Shown: positions 35,409 to 47,010, counted from the stretch's first letter. The stretch is DNA of 64,000 nucleotides from Dolomedes plantarius (GCA_907164885.2 OU015503.1:129880948-129944947); one strand, 5' to 3'. Program-made: numbers and translations. The notes: a model not told the origin generated them from the sequence alone.

Positions 35409-36599
35409 TATATTTACGAGAATCGATATGAATAACACTCCGTTTGGGAATAATTGTCGATAAACCATTAAGTTTTCGAAAGGCATTTTTAGTTAGTAGA
35501 AGTTCATAAGAAAAGGCTAATACTGCAAACTTTTTATTTCCAAAGTCGTTCTCGAAATATTAATGTATTTTTAATTTTTCGCCATTTTTTTTTCGTAATA
35601 AGATGCCATAGAGTAACTGACACAAATTTTGGCGGGAGTATGACGTCATTTCGGCTTTATAGACAAGAATTCTCCTTCTCTCCTGCTAACGTGAGCTTAG
35701 AAATATTTCGATATTTTCCAATTTATAAATTCACTCCTTCGTGAATGTACTCTGAATGCCGTCAGCTCAGTATTAAAATTAATTTTTTAAGCCACGCGCG
35801 ACATTTCAAGAAAATTGAAAGGTTTCGGCGACCGTAAGAACAAAAAAGAAATTCAGGTAGTCTCTTCTGACGAAACTACCGCGTGTTATTAAGGTAGGAT
35901 TACTTATCGTTGCTTATCTCTTTTATATGCATGTATGTGCTATGTGTATATGCATCTGCAGGTATGCATATATATATATACATATATGTATGTCATAATT
36001 TTATGTTTAACTGTTTACTGCTTGTCCAAGCGATACAGATAAGGTATGGCACGCTGCAAGAATCATAACTCGCGAGGTACGGACGGACGGTTTTAGCGTT
36101 ACGGAGGAACGTAATCCCAAGTTAAAATCTACAAGTCGTCACACTCATAATAAGTCATTCATAATTACACCAGTCGTGTCAAAATGTTCATACGATTCAC
36201 ACTTTTCTTGTATCATGTTTGCAATATCTGAAGTGGAAAGTTTCTCGGGCATTCAATTTCGATTTGCGGAAAAGTTTCATTATGTTCTTTTTAGAAGATC
36301 TTTACAAAACTCATCGTCAAAAAATTAATTAAATATTGGTTCACTGTAAGCGAAGTAACCCCATTTTGTGAAACAGTAATTTTTTAAATATCCTTTGCTC
36401 GAAATATAATTAATAATCATTGTATAAAGTTTTTTCCAGCAAGCAGATGGCATCAGCTCGAAAGAACTCATGTAAAGGCGAGAAATCCGTTAAAAGTTGG
36501 GCCGTGAGTCACGCACCTCTTGCATACACGTGCATCAATTGCGATTTTAAAAGCTGAAAACTAACCGTCGTAATGCCGAAATAATGGATTGCTACATAC

Positions 36600-37208
36600 A
36601 TGGGATGTAGCAATTAAGTAATATTTTAAAAGTTGTTCTTAATATACAAGAAGTTACTTTAATTTTTACTTGAAACACAGATGTAAATATTTAAAATTGT
36701 TTTTAATTATATTTCAAGCACAGAAAATTTTAAAAAGTGATGTTCCGAAAAATGGCGTTACTAACGTGTCCACAGTGATCCAATACCTTAATATTTTTTG
36801 TGTTTTGTAAACATAGAGATGTTATTAGTTTTAGGTTCTAGTCTTTGATAAACTTAATTTTTATTCCGTCTCTGAGGGTGTCGGAAATATTCGATTCTAC
36901 GATGATTATTTCGGGTGTAAAGTGCTTTGAAGGCAAATTTATTGAATCTTGTCAGATGTTTTTCCGCACACAGAAAAGGGAATGGCCACCGCTGTACTTG
37001 GGAGACTCAATCCAGTGGCCTGCCGTTGAGTTGCTTAAAGTAAGAAATGATAAAAAAAAAAACACAGACACGAACTTCTAAGAACTGTTGACTCACTGCT
37101 GGCGCAAACCTTTGAACGGTGGGAATGAGATTCGAAACTGCTGTTAGAATTTTAGCTCTTTTATAATATTACATCATAGCAGGAACATGTTCGACTGCAC
37201 TGCTGATT
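36600..37208. other. no supported gene
   Basis: Sequence after the end of the duplicated block. A 78-codon frame at 36845-37081 has no recognised domain and no splice support. Confidence 0.4.
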
Positions 37209-37210
37209 TA

Positions 37211-38159
37211 AGGTAAATGCACCTATAATGGGCCACCCTTTAGAAATGTCGAGAAATTTAGGGTCTAATGTTACCTTAGGCAGTGGAAGCGGTGAGGGTC
37301 ATTGGCTACTACCTGCGAGGATCCCTTAGCATTGGATTTCAGTTCATTCCTTTACTTTGTGCGAAGTGTAAGGTGTATTCTGCTAGAGAGAAGAAAATTT
37401 GCGTTTGTTTTAACGTCTGCTTAAAAAATCTGTTAAGGTAAGCGAATTTTTCAAATTTTTTTATTTAAGTACTATAACGCCTGTTTATTGACTTAAATAA
37501 TTATTCATTACGATAGTATGTATAATTCAGATTGTAAAGGGATTAAATGACAAAAAAACTCGGATTCCATTGTCAAAATAGCGTGCATTGTCAAAATAGC
37601 GTGGCCCATCATGGGATCACGAATTGTTACATTATCCCCGTTTTGGGCCAGTCCGTGTAATGGTACAAATTATTTTTTCTAAGTAAATTTAATGTTAGAT
37701 GTTTAAGTTAATAAATTTATATTTCAGTTTTATATATTTAGTGAAGTTGTACTGTAGTTATAAAATGAATAAACCGGTTTAAAAATATACATCATGTTTT
37801 TAGTTCCTTTTCTTTCCAATTTTATGATATTGTAGAATTAATTTTTGTTCCATAACAGATTAAATAGATGGCCCATTCATGTCGTGATGGGCGATATTGA
37901 TGGCCCATCATCGGGTGGCCCATTATGGGTACATCGGATAAAATAATGGCCCATTATAGGTTCATCAGGTTGGTTATTATTTATGTATATATATATATAT
38001 TGTGAAAGCAGCCTGTGCGCTCCAATTGCTACTACAGATGTGATACAGTTATTAAAATGGCAGGTAAAAATTTGGACCAGTTTGCTTTATCTATAGCTGT
38101 GAAAATTCAGATTTACTTCAATTTTTATCTTAACCGGCCCATTACTGGTGCGTTTACCT
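37211..38159. mobile_element. TA-flanked element, 949 bp, with repeated GGCCCAT motifs
   Basis: The left end AGGTAAATGCACCTATAATG and the right end (reverse complement AGGTAAACGCACCAGTAATG) are inverted repeats continuing into GGGCC. TA flanks both sides (37209-37210, 38160-38161). Inside, GGCCCAT or its complement recurs at least seven times (near 37228, 37602, 37870, 37902, 37917, 37948, 38135), mostly clustered toward the right end. A 5'-exon-like stretch at 37270-37440 ends in a donor-like TTAAGGTAAGCG. No transposase is visible. A Tc1/mariner relative is suggested by the TA target only. Confidence 0.75.
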
Positions 38160-38529
38160 TATGTATCGACAGGTGATAAACACCTGAACAGAATATATTA
38201 ATCCGGCTTCACAAACAGCCAGACGCTGTAACGGAAATCACTGCGAAAAGTTTGGGTTTTTTTTGTGATACTAGGGATGGGTTCCTACACAAGAAATGTT
38301 TGATATCAGCTCAATATTTGTTTTTAGAAGGCCCTTCTAAAATCTGTTTCTACCCTCGAAATATCAACGGTTTCTAAAAAAACATTTACTATATAACCCG
38401 GCATCTATCGCGAGCAGATCGAAATCGAGTTAGGCCTAAACGTGCATGCAGGCAAAGCTTGCCATCTAGGATCAAATTCTTGTCGTATTTCAGTCAAAAT
38501 TTCCTAGGTATACTGTATTGAATTATAAC

Positions 38530-38660
38530 CATATGCATCGATAATCATGCTTGAATCCCAGAATATATTATTAATTGTTATTTTCATATTGTGCTTCGTA
38601 TGTAATTTCGATAGTTCGAATTTATTGTAGCACTGTATGAAGTATACGAGTTACGGAAAA
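38530..38660 (+). repeat. dispersed repeat, uninterrupted copy
   Basis: 'gataatcatgcttgaatccc', 'agaatatattattaattg', 'tgtaatttcgatag' and 'gcactgtatgaagtatacga' recur at 42395-42487 plus 43709-43760, split there by a Tc1 element, and in part at 54197-54260. Confidence 0.75.
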
Positions 38661-39089
38661 CAGCATATAACAGTGAATTAGAAATTTGGGTATTTTGCTA
38701 TCGAAAATCTGAGGTTGGATGTCATAAATTCAGCAAAATATCGTTCTCGGATAGATTTTTGAAACTTTCATTATATGGGGTAGACATTTTATTTTATCGT
38801 TTAAAAACTGGATTGGAATTTTTTTTTCCACCGTGTTATTTCAAAATCGCATAAAAAAAGGGAATAGGTGTACACGCTTTAAATTTTCTTGTGGAATCCG
38901 CGAGTAGGAAGCATCTTACTTTCTCGATTTCAAACGTATTTAATTCGTACATGTCTCTTACTTCAAAATCTGCCGTAGATAATGGATGTTTTCCACATTA
39001 CCAAAGAGTCCAACGCGAAATTCGATAGAATTTAGACCAGTCATACTCCATCCCTCTTTTTTTTTTATCTCGGGCATATGTTTGCGAGG

Positions 39090-39500
39090 TTGCGCCGGCC
39101 GATTTAATATTTCAAAAATTTAATGTTGGGACATTGTTTTAACTGTTTTGGACGAATAAGGTTTATACTTGCTACATGATGCTCTCAACATGTCTATCCT
39201 AGATGCCGGACGATGGCCGAAAGGCTAGGGCGCTGGCCTTCGGTACCTAAGTTCGAGTCCCATTCTCTGCATGAACGTCAGCAACCGTTCGGGTATATAC
39301 ATGTGTGTGCTCGAGTGTATTGTGCGTTTTCTTATTACTCTTCGTTGGATTCCATAACTTCCAATAAACTCGATATGAACACTAATGACGGGTAAAACAT
39401 CTGACCCAACACGTCAATAATTTAGAGTCGGAATAATACTTTTCAGTTTAATTAAAACAATCAACTGAACGCCTTCCGCTCACTTTTTATGAATGCTCTT
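39090..39500 (+). repeat. dispersed repeat with tRNA-like SINE head (copy 1)
   Basis: 'aatttaatgttgggacattg', 'ggacgaataaggtttatact' and 'gctacatgatgctctc' precede a tRNA-like segment at about 39202-39275, with A box TGGCCGAAAGGCTAGGGCG and B box AGTTCGAGTCCC. The same order, nearly identical, is found at 55490-55880. An inverted fragment of the first part is at 32096-32165. Confidence 0.75.
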
Positions 39501-39504
39501 GGTG

Positions 39505-40020
39505 CCTAATCAAGCGGGAGCTTTGTGGTACTGCCAGCGGTGCGTAGCGAAGCCAGCGGAAGAGGCTTTTCTGTAATGTTTTTGGACGGATGCGTAACGT
39601 AGCGTAGCGAAGTGGAGCAAGGGTATCTGAGCGAAGCGAAGATCCCATGTGCGCTTACGAGTTTCGTAAAGCCAGCGGGAAGTTTGTTTACCAACTTATT
39701 TCTTATTTCTCGGTCGGTATTGATGTTTATGTTTATACTTCGCATTTGTTTCACTGACCGCTACCGCCAGCGGAAGCTTTGTGGTACTGTACTACAGCCA
39801 GCGGTGCGTAGCGAAGCCAGCGGAAGAGGCTTTTCTGTAATGTTTTTGGACGGATGCGTAACGTAGCGTAGCGGAGTGGCGCAAGGGTATCTGAGCGAAG
39901 CGAAGGTCCCGTGTGCGCTTACGAGTTTCGAAAAGCCAGCGGTAAGTTTGTTTACCAACTTATTTGTTATTTCTCTGTCGCCATTGATGTTTTTGTGTAT
40001 ATTTCGCATGTGTTTTACGT
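39505..40020 (+). repeat. two tandem units of about 265 bp, rich in CCAGCGG and GCGAAGCGAAG
   Basis: Units share 'agctttgtggtactg', 'ccagcggtgcgtagcgaagc', 'tttttggacggatgcgtaac', 'ggtatctgagcgaagcgaag' and 'aagtttgtttaccaactta'. A single related unit is at 55895-56090. Confidence 0.9.
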
Positions 40021-40023
40021 GGT

Positions 40024-40155
40024 GTTCCTTTATATGGAGCAATGCTGGTCTGCCTATATGGTGCTCCCATAATAAAATGGTCAGCACGGTGAATAACAAC
40101 AGGCGAATGTCTATCCGACAAAGTGCCTCCGCATTAGAAAAAATAAAATCTTGGG
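40024..40155 (+). ncRNA. SINE tail (family 3), head lost
   Basis: 'agcaatgctggtctgcctat', 'aataaaatggtcagca' and 'aagtgcctccgcatta' followed by an A-rich end match the tail of the complete copy at 56262-56480. Confidence 0.65.
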
Positions 40156-40376
40156 TTCTCTGGGACTACCAGTGAAGAACTATTGGTTTAAGCCAGTGGT
40201 GGGTAAATAGCCAAGACATCCAGAAAAACTGCCAAAGACAGCCAAAGACTGCAAGAGACTTCCAGCCAGAATAACTGCCAATATTTTATTTTATTTATTT
40301 TATGATACAATTTATACCTTTTCTGAAATGCTGAATTAACTAATAAATGCAATGATTTTAAAAGGTGTGGCCCCCG

Positions 40377-40519
40377 CAGTGGCGTAGCCATAGGGGGGCA
40401 AGGGGGGTCTATCATGCCCACTCGCAGAGGGTCGCCAAATGGTCCTTTTCACTAATATCACTATATGTTATTCGGGGGGCGCCAAAAAGGTATCGCCAGT
40501 TATGCTCGCTACGTCACTG
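40377..40519. mobile_element. hAT-type miniature element, 143 bp
   Basis: The ends CAGTGGCGTAGC and GCTACGTCACTG are inverted repeats with the CAGTGGCG start typical of hAT elements. The interior 'gcgccaaaaaggtatcg' and 'gttatgctcgctacg' match the copy at 41348-41476. The flanking 8-mers (ggcccccg and gttgaaat) do not match, so the target duplication is lost or one edge is not original. Confidence 0.7.
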
Positions 40520-41305
40520 GTTGAAATTAAAATTAAAATTTTTACCTCCCCTGGTTTAAACAATTTCAAAAGTTTGCAAACGAGTTTCCTTTCCAGTAGT
40601 AAGTCTGACCAATGTTTGCGGATCAGAGTTCTAAGATATTCGGCCAGCAAGACACGGCGATAATATAAAAATAGATTATAGGTTTCTCACCAAACCTATT
40701 TTGATTTATTGTATTCAGTTCATAGAACGCGTACTGATATAATACTCCTGATATAATACCCTTACTAATTATTGCTTAATAGCATGAAAACACACGAATC
40801 GATGTCAATACAGATTCTTGTTTTAACAAACTGCTTCATTCGACACGTGGAATTAATTTCGTATGCCAATCTCAAAACCTCGTAACTGCCGGGACAATTC
40901 AACCTGTACCTTGTGAATTTCCGTTGTTCTATTACTTAGAACCGGACGATGTTCCCAAATTTTATTTATTTTTTATTTTGAAAAATGGCGGCTTCAACTG
41001 TCAGGAGATATCTTCGAGCAAAGTTTGGAAACACGCATTCAGTTTATTTCTCGTGATTTTAAACACGGCAGTTTATTAAAAATCAGCCTAAATGTTCGAT
41101 TCTATTTGTGTCGATTTGAGAATCAATTTCGAACTAATGCGAAAGGGAGCGGTTAATGGTCGGGAACATTAGTCCTAACCCGACCGGCGGTTTTTCATAA
41201 CTTTTAATTGATTTGATATTTATATGTGTGCGTATAATATATATGTGTCTACATACGCGTTCGTATACATGTAAGTGTGCTTGTCAAAAAATTGTGAGAA
41301 TATAA

Positions 41306-41640
41306 AATGGCGCATCTTGTAGTGGTCTGGTTCGAATTCCGGATAGGCAGTGGCGTAGCGAACGAGGGGCCCCAAACGGGCCTCAACGAATTCTATATAT
41401 TGTATTACTATATGTTTTTCGGAGGGAAGGGGGGCGCCAAAAAGGTATCGTGCCCGTTATGCTCGCTACGCCACTGCGGTTAGGGCACGGTCGTTCACGT
41501 GGAATCTCATCTTTAACGAAGTAGCCAACAGAGTCGCGGACATACGTTTATTAATTCTGTAATTTACTCCCACTGAGTCTCTGTGAACGCATCGTTTTTA
41601 AAACTTAACAACGATCCACGCTACAATATTTTGGATTGAG
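41306..41640 (+). ncRNA. tRNA-derived SINE (family 2), interrupted by a hAT element
   Basis: The head 'gcgcatcttgtagtggtctg' with B box GGTTCGAATTCC is cut at 41347 and resumes at 41477 with 'cggttagggcacggtcgttc', 'gtagccaacagagtcgcgga' and 'gaacgcatcgtttttaaaac'. The uninterrupted relative at 30791-31075 shows the join. Confidence 0.8.
41348..41476. mobile_element. hAT-type miniature element, 129 bp, 8-bp target duplication
   Basis: The ends CAGTGGCGTAGC and GCTACGCCACTG are perfect 12-base inverted repeats. The flanks are CGGATAGG (41340-41347) and CGGTTAGG (41477-41484), an 8-base target duplication with one later substitution; the unoccupied relative reads gcggatagggcacgg at 30832. Too short to encode anything. 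Confidence 0.93.
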
Positions 41641-42361
41641 TTTTAAGAACATGTTTGCATTAACCTCATTTGCGAATCTGTTTACGACATTTCAAAGTCA
41701 ATTGAATCCAAGACCTTCGGTTCTTGTTTTGTAAGTCTATTCATTTATTCAGTTTCATTTTAAAGCTGATAGTCGTTTGCCGACGTATTTATTCTTTTTT
41801 TAGGGATTGTATGCTGCTAAACTCTGAGATACATATATATAGATTTAAAAAATTAAAAGGTAAAAATAATATTTCTTGCGATTTAAAAATGTTTTGCCGA
41901 AAACGAAATTCGTTAGATTTCATTTCACACAGCTATTCAAGTACCAGCTGTGTCCATATTCTATTTCCCCGCGAGATACGTGACGTCACTTTTTATCGCC
42001 GTGAGTTTTCGCATGTCGCACCACGTGACATCTGCCCTTCTCCCGGCAAGCGACATGACGTCATATGTACCTGTTTAAAAATTTATTTATTATACGTCAT
42101 CGGGAATACATTCCGTCCGAACGATTAAATTCTGGCTTTTTAAAAAAATCGTTCGGAAATGTTCTCCGCATCAGTTATGACGGGAAACGAAATTTCTCGC
42201 CTCCGTCATTAAAATATACATAAAAATGCCAGTTTACATTCGATTTACTCATGTCTGAAGTCATTTCATCAGTAGTTTTTAAAATGACAACCTTTGGAAC
42301 AAATGTAAGACTAACTTCTCATTCTTTATATCCTATTCTTCAGATAGTTTTTCTTCAGATA

Positions 42362-42417
42362 TCTGGGATGAGAATATGATTATCAATGGGCATTGATAAT
42401 CATATTCTCATCCCAGA
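42362..42417. repeat. perfect inverted repeat, 27-base arms, 2-base loop
   Basis: TCTGGGATGAGAATATGATT... (42362-42388) is exactly mirrored by 42391-42417 around GG. The right arm is part of the dispersed repeat at 38530, so the left arm looks like a snap-back copy of it. The DNA can extrude as a long hairpin. Confidence 0.95.
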
Positions 42418-42487
42418 ATATATTACTAATTTTTATTTTCATAATGTACTTCGTATGTAATTTTGATAGAATTTTTTTGCAACACTA

Positions 42488-43708
42488 CACTCAAGAGCCA
42501 AAACATTATGTCCACCTGTCAATAACGAGTTGTCCCACCTTTAGCGCGCAACACAGCTTCAACCCGCCTTGGCATGGATGCCACAAGTCCTTGGTAGATG
42601 GCCGGAGACAGATTGTATCAGATGTTTAAGCAACGGTCACGCAAATCCGAGATATTGCGAATTGGTGGTCTTTGAACTCTGAGCTGCCGTCCCATGACAT
42701 CCCAAATGTGTTCTATCGGATTGAGATCCGGCGAGTTAGGCGGTCAGGACATTAACTGGAATTTAGCATCATGTTCCTGGAACCACTCCAACACAATTTT
42801 AGCCTTGTGACACGGGGCGTTGTCCTGTTGGAACATTCCATTTCCAGCTGGAAAAACAGAGAACATGTAAGGGTGCAACTGGTCCGCAATGATGTTCAGA
42901 TACCCTGTAGCATTCATTGTCTGCTCTACCACAACCACGGGTCCCAGAGACGCCCAAGAGAACGTCCCCCAAAGCATAATACCGCCACCACCGGCCTGTG
43001 TATGACCTACTGTACATTGAGGGAGCAACAATTCGCCTGGAAGACGGCGTATCCTGACACGGCCATCGGCGTGATGAATGACAAACCGTGATTCATCTGA
43101 CCAGGCAACTCTCTCCCACTGATCCATGGACCAGTCGTGATGCTCCCGGGCCCAGCGCAGGCGCAGTTGGCGATGACGCTTGGTCAGCAAAGGCACACGA
43201 GTGGGACAATTGCTGCGTAGCCCCATATCCAACAATGTCCGCTGAACAGTGTGCTGCGATACTATTCTACTTGGCCCTGCATTGTATTGGGTTGTCAGCT
43301 GAGCCACTGTCTGGCTCGGTTTTGCTTCCCCATGCGACACAGTCTCCGACGACCTTTTTCTTTGATAGCGTGTGGACGTCCAACACCATGTCGTCGTCTA
43401 CTGCTGGTTTCACCGTCATTCATCCACTTTGCATAAGTACTTACAACTATAGGTCGCGAACAACCCACGAGTCGTGCAGTTTCGGAAATACTTGTTCCGA
43501 GACTTCGAGCCATTGCAATCTGCCCTCTATCAAAGTCGCTTAGATCCACAGCCTTTCCCATCACACACAGATGTAAGTGAAAGAATGATTCTTCAGACTC
43601 TCCAGCAGCAGTTAAATACCACTTCCACCTGATCACGTGCCTTCCACGTCATCCAGGCGAATTCATTGCAAAATGTAGGGGTGGTCATAATGTTTTGGCT
43701 CTTCAGTG
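42488..43708 (-). mobile_element. Tc1-like element, 1,221 bp, TA target
   Basis: CACTCAAGAGCCAAAACATT at the left and CACTGAAGAGCCAAAACATT at the right (reverse complement) start inverted repeats of about 29 bases with two mismatches. TA flanks both sides (42486-42487, 43709-43710). It is inserted in a copy of the dispersed repeat at 38530, which shows the uninterrupted arrangement. Confidence 0.95.
42519..43561 (-). pseudogene. Tc1-like transposase with DD36E spacing, nearly intact
   Basis: This is a cut-and-paste DNA transposase. From ATG at 43561: [20 protein letters not shown], helix [19 protein letters not shown] and linker [17 protein letters not shown]. Then, after a frameshift near 43330, [26 protein letters not shown] with the first Asp, GGGGIMLWGTFSW, QQDNAPCHKA with the second Asp, and NSPDLNPIEHIW with the Glu. 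Between the second Asp and the Glu are 36 residues, where most Tc1 enzymes have 34; this spacing is reported for the Incomer (DD36E) group, so that assignment is an inference from spacing. TGA codons at 42744-42746 and 42618-42620 sit where Trp is expected, and the frame ends GGTTRY at 42519. Three lesions in about 347 codons. Confidence 0.94.
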
Positions 43709-43710
43709 TA

Positions 43711-44700
43711 TATGAAGTGTACAATTTATAGAAACAACATTTAATAGTAAAATAGAAATTTCTTCCTTTTCCAATTTAAAATCTGAGGATGAATTTTGTC
43801 TGATATCATACAACCAGATGCGAAAACAAATTGCTGTTTTATAATCTTGTATCTGCTGCATAACACTGGTACATCAAATTTTGTTGTAGGTTTATGCATA
43901 TTTTTACATTTGTTTTTAAATGTCTCAGATCTGAGTCAAATTAAGACTGACAAACATCCAAGAATAATGTTTCTTTTACTAAAATATATTCCTCTCACGT
44001 ATTCTGCCTCTGGAAATTTTTTCTTCTTGGCAGTAATTTACAATTATAATAATTGGATAGGGTCCCATTTTGCTGAAGAAATTTAGTCTTAAGAACACTC
44101 GCGGGGATGTTTGAAAGCTGCATAATGGTGAAGCTGAACATTAATGGCTTCTAATGTGCCGTGCAGAATGAAATTTTTGTTTATCAAGGCTATATATGTA
44201 TGGTAGCAATGTGTCCTGATCTATTCAGGTGTACCTACAAGAATTCAGAAAATTGGCTCGACGATCAAAAGGATTTCTATGTATGGAGTCTGAAAGAGAA
44301 ATCACGTCGCAGATGCCATATTTTTGGGCAAAAACAACGCAACTCCACATTCGGACAGAGAAATAGTTTTAATCAATTTCAAAAGCAGCCACGGGATTCG
44401 GTATAATAATACGCTGCAAAGGAAATCACTTCGAGGAGTTCTTGGTTTCAGCACACATGCTCGGAACAGTTGAGGGATTGAAAGTTCATATTTTATTTAA
44501 GGGGGCCCTACTAATGTACTTTTTTTGACTAAACCCAAACCTAAGTATTACCAGCCTTAAAAATTTTACACTAAACACCCGAAATTTACGACTAGCATAC
44601 ACGGAGCTCGCTGAAAAAAACCGCACATTTATTTTTGAAAAATCGCTCGAAGGGCAGATCAAGCCACAGACGCGAGACTTTCAATTGATGCGTCTGATGA
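43711..44700. other. no supported gene
   Basis: After the tail of the dispersed repeat (to about 43790), two frames of 96 and 81 codons (43796-44086, 44161-44406) lack recognised domains and splice support. The second has a Gln/Asn-rich end. Confidence 0.4.
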
Positions 44701-44789
44701 CGCAATCATTTGGCTCCTCTTTTGGCCGCAAATGTGTTCTCTCTTTTTATCTCAACAACTTTCGAATCTCGTAAACCGATCGCTTGAGA

Positions 44790-45210
44790 AACCCAGAGGA
44801 GTGACGAACTCCGCACCGCTGTGGTTACTAATTCAAAACAATTTCTTTCCTCTTTCTTTGCTCGACTTCCAGAAGAGATGTTGGCATGAAACCGCTGACC
44901 TCGACCAGATTCGAATTCAAAATCCAAAGATAGCCACTTACTGGCGTGAGAATTTTTATCGCTTAGTTCAGCACTTTTCACGATCGCAAAACACTCCCTG
45001 ACCGAGGCGACGGTTTCGAACAGCACATCTGCTCCTGAATGACGTCAGAGAGATTATCAGCTTCATTTCAATTCAGCTTCCTGCAATCATACGTAATGTT
45101 TCATTGCATAAACCTGATGTTAACAGGTTTTTCTTCGAGGTTCGAATACCCTCAGGAAGCGCGTACATATAATTTCTTTAATATTTCAGATTGAAAGAAA
45201 TTCGAAATTC
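44790..45210 (+). repeat. diverged partial copy C of the large duplicated block
   Basis: 'tgtggttactaattcaaaac', 'agagatgttggcatgaaacc', 'tgacctcgaccagattcga' and 'aacactccctgaccgag' parallel 28549-28720 and 49550-49660 with many substitutions. A further patch, 46075-46330, parallels 30130-30420. Confidence 0.75.
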
Positions 45211-45739
45211 TAAACTGTTTCTCTTACATCTGTCAATCTCGCTAATTTGACTCAATTTCAAGGAAAGGGGGAATTTTCCAGGAAAAAATTAAAGGAAAAC
45301 AAACTCCGTTTTTATACTACGCCGAATATAACTATCACATTACTTCCTCAAAGTTTTCAAGAATGTTTTATCCCGGATTTTAAAAATTTTAATAAAATAA
45401 CAGGATATTTTGAAATTTTATAAAAATATGTATTTTTGTTTCATGAATTCAAAATAAGAACAAAATCTTGACCAAAATTAATAAACCATCTGTTGTTGGA
45501 ATAGATGATAAACGTTACGAAAATTAAGGTTTGAGACTAAATAATTCATTTCAGTTAAATTGGCAATGAACTGCAATGAATTATTTAGTAATCGAAATGT
45601 ATACAAATAATTGCATGCCTTCCATTTTTTTATTAATGCTTTGACAGATATTTATGTCTGCTGGATTTATTATATAGTATTTGAATTAATTGCTTAAAAA
45701 AATACCTACTCATTTCAAATCTTTGTCTTTTTTTGATGT

Positions 45740-46003
45740 CGTTGTCGTTAATGCACTCCTGTCAGACCAGGTCCTTGTAGGCTTCGGGATAATATATACA
45801 GCACCACGTCTTATCCAGGTGCCACCTCAGTTATGACCGAGCACCCCCAAGGGCGACATCTGTGGGGATCGTACCCTCTCTGAAATCGTAGAGGGACTTT
45901 ATCCGCCCTAAACACGGAGGTACTTAATGGCTCGTGTCAGGATTTGTACCATTAGCACCGAAACCCGACGCGCTTCCGCAAGGCTACCTCGAGCGCTAGT
46001 CAT
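45740..46003 (-). ncRNA. tRNA-derived SINE (family 4)
   Basis: On the minus strand the head has A-box-like GGTAGCCTTGCGGAAGCGCG and B-box-like GGTACAAATCC, followed by a GC-richer body including 'cggataaagtccctctacga', 'gatccccacagatgtcgccc' and 'ggtggcacctggataagacg'. No poly-A tail was found. The body is unlike the other SINE families here. Confidence 0.6.
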
Positions 46004-46369
46004 TTTATGAAGGGATGAAATATATTTCACATCGAGAATTCCGAGCCAATCGCTCCAGCAATGAATTTTTAACAGAACATGCTTTACAAGAAATAGAAAT
46101 GATGGATTTATATTCTTTTGATCTAATCAATTTCTAAAATTAAATAACTCCTCAAAATTTCAAAACCAAAAACATAAAATTCCTTTTTCCTCCTTATGTT
46201 TGCCAAACACATATACAGCTGTTAAAAGGGATTTTGCAACTTCCGGACGAAGAAACCTGCAAAATTTATTTCTCTCGAGTTTTTTATTTAAGTGAAAGAC
46301 TGTTTTTGTAAAACGCGACTTTTGCATTAATGGAAATTCGTAAATGCAAAACGACCAAGTGATTGCTGA

Positions 46370-46440
46370 TTGTCTACTTAGCTGGCATACGGTCCGCGGG
46401 ATCGAGTCCCGCTGTTGGCATGGAGCTTTGCAGCCCAAAT
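46370..46440 (+). ncRNA. tRNA-like SINE fragment (family 1-like)
   Basis: A perfect T arm GCGGG-ATCGAGT-CCCGC with 'tgttggcatggagctttgca' next to the copy C repeat; it parallels the position of the SINE at 30465. The head is degraded. Confidence 0.45.
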
Positions 46441-46526
46441 GCCAAACATGGCGAACATTTTTTGCTTTCGGTCGCAGTACAAGTGTACTTATAAAGCTTT
46501 TAATTACGACTTTTAAGTAATAATAA

Positions 46527-47010
46527 AACAGTTCGGTAACTGACTCGCTCACTGACATACAACTCACAGACCAAACCGCTGGACCAAAAAGGCTGACATT
46601 TTGCATGGCGATTCTTCTTATAGTGTAGGGGTGCACTAAGAAAGATTTTTGAAAAATTCATCTTAGATTTTTTTAAATTGAATTTTTAAGCTGTTTTAGT
46701 AACTTTACGTTTGAATTTAAAATAATAATTTGAGGGTTATAAAATTTATATCACGAGAAAGACCATAAAAATTCCTTTAAAATGAGATCTTTTTCAAATC
46801 TTTACCTCCATTTCCTGATTTTTGGTGAATTTTTAAAAGATTAATTTTCAGACTTTAATTTATTAAATTCTGATCACGTGATTTCTTTTTCTGGTACTTT
46901 AAATAAATTTATCGTCACGTGCATAACAATTAAATAGACAAAAAAAATATTTTCTTCCTTGCTAATGCGGCAGACGATTGGACAGTATCCAAAAAAATAT
47001 TAAAATACAA
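46527..47010 (+). mobile_element. truncated Helitron relative
   Basis: It shares 'aactgactcgctcactgaca', 'ccaaaccgctggacc', 'atagtgtaggggtgcactaa', 'gatcacgtgatttctttttc' and 'cttgctaatgcggcagacga' with 29190-29984 but loses the 3' end near 47010. Confidence 0.85.

Larger units (their letters stand above)
27990..36587. repeat. large duplicated block, copy A (partner 49480-52497)
   Basis: Sequence shared with the partner in order: 27990-28046, 28600-29189, 29985-30235, 32975-33768 and 35409-36587. The interruptions in copy A are a 0.55-kb stretch (28047-28600), a Helitron (29190-29984), a 2.7-kb stretch with SINE and Tc1 fragments (30250-32975), and a Tc1 element (33769-35408). The shared parts differ by only scattered bases. 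Confidence 0.92.

Noticed and set aside
42771..43543. Plus-strand frames of 106 and 151 codons
   Set aside because: They are shadows of the minus-strand Tc1 transposase.
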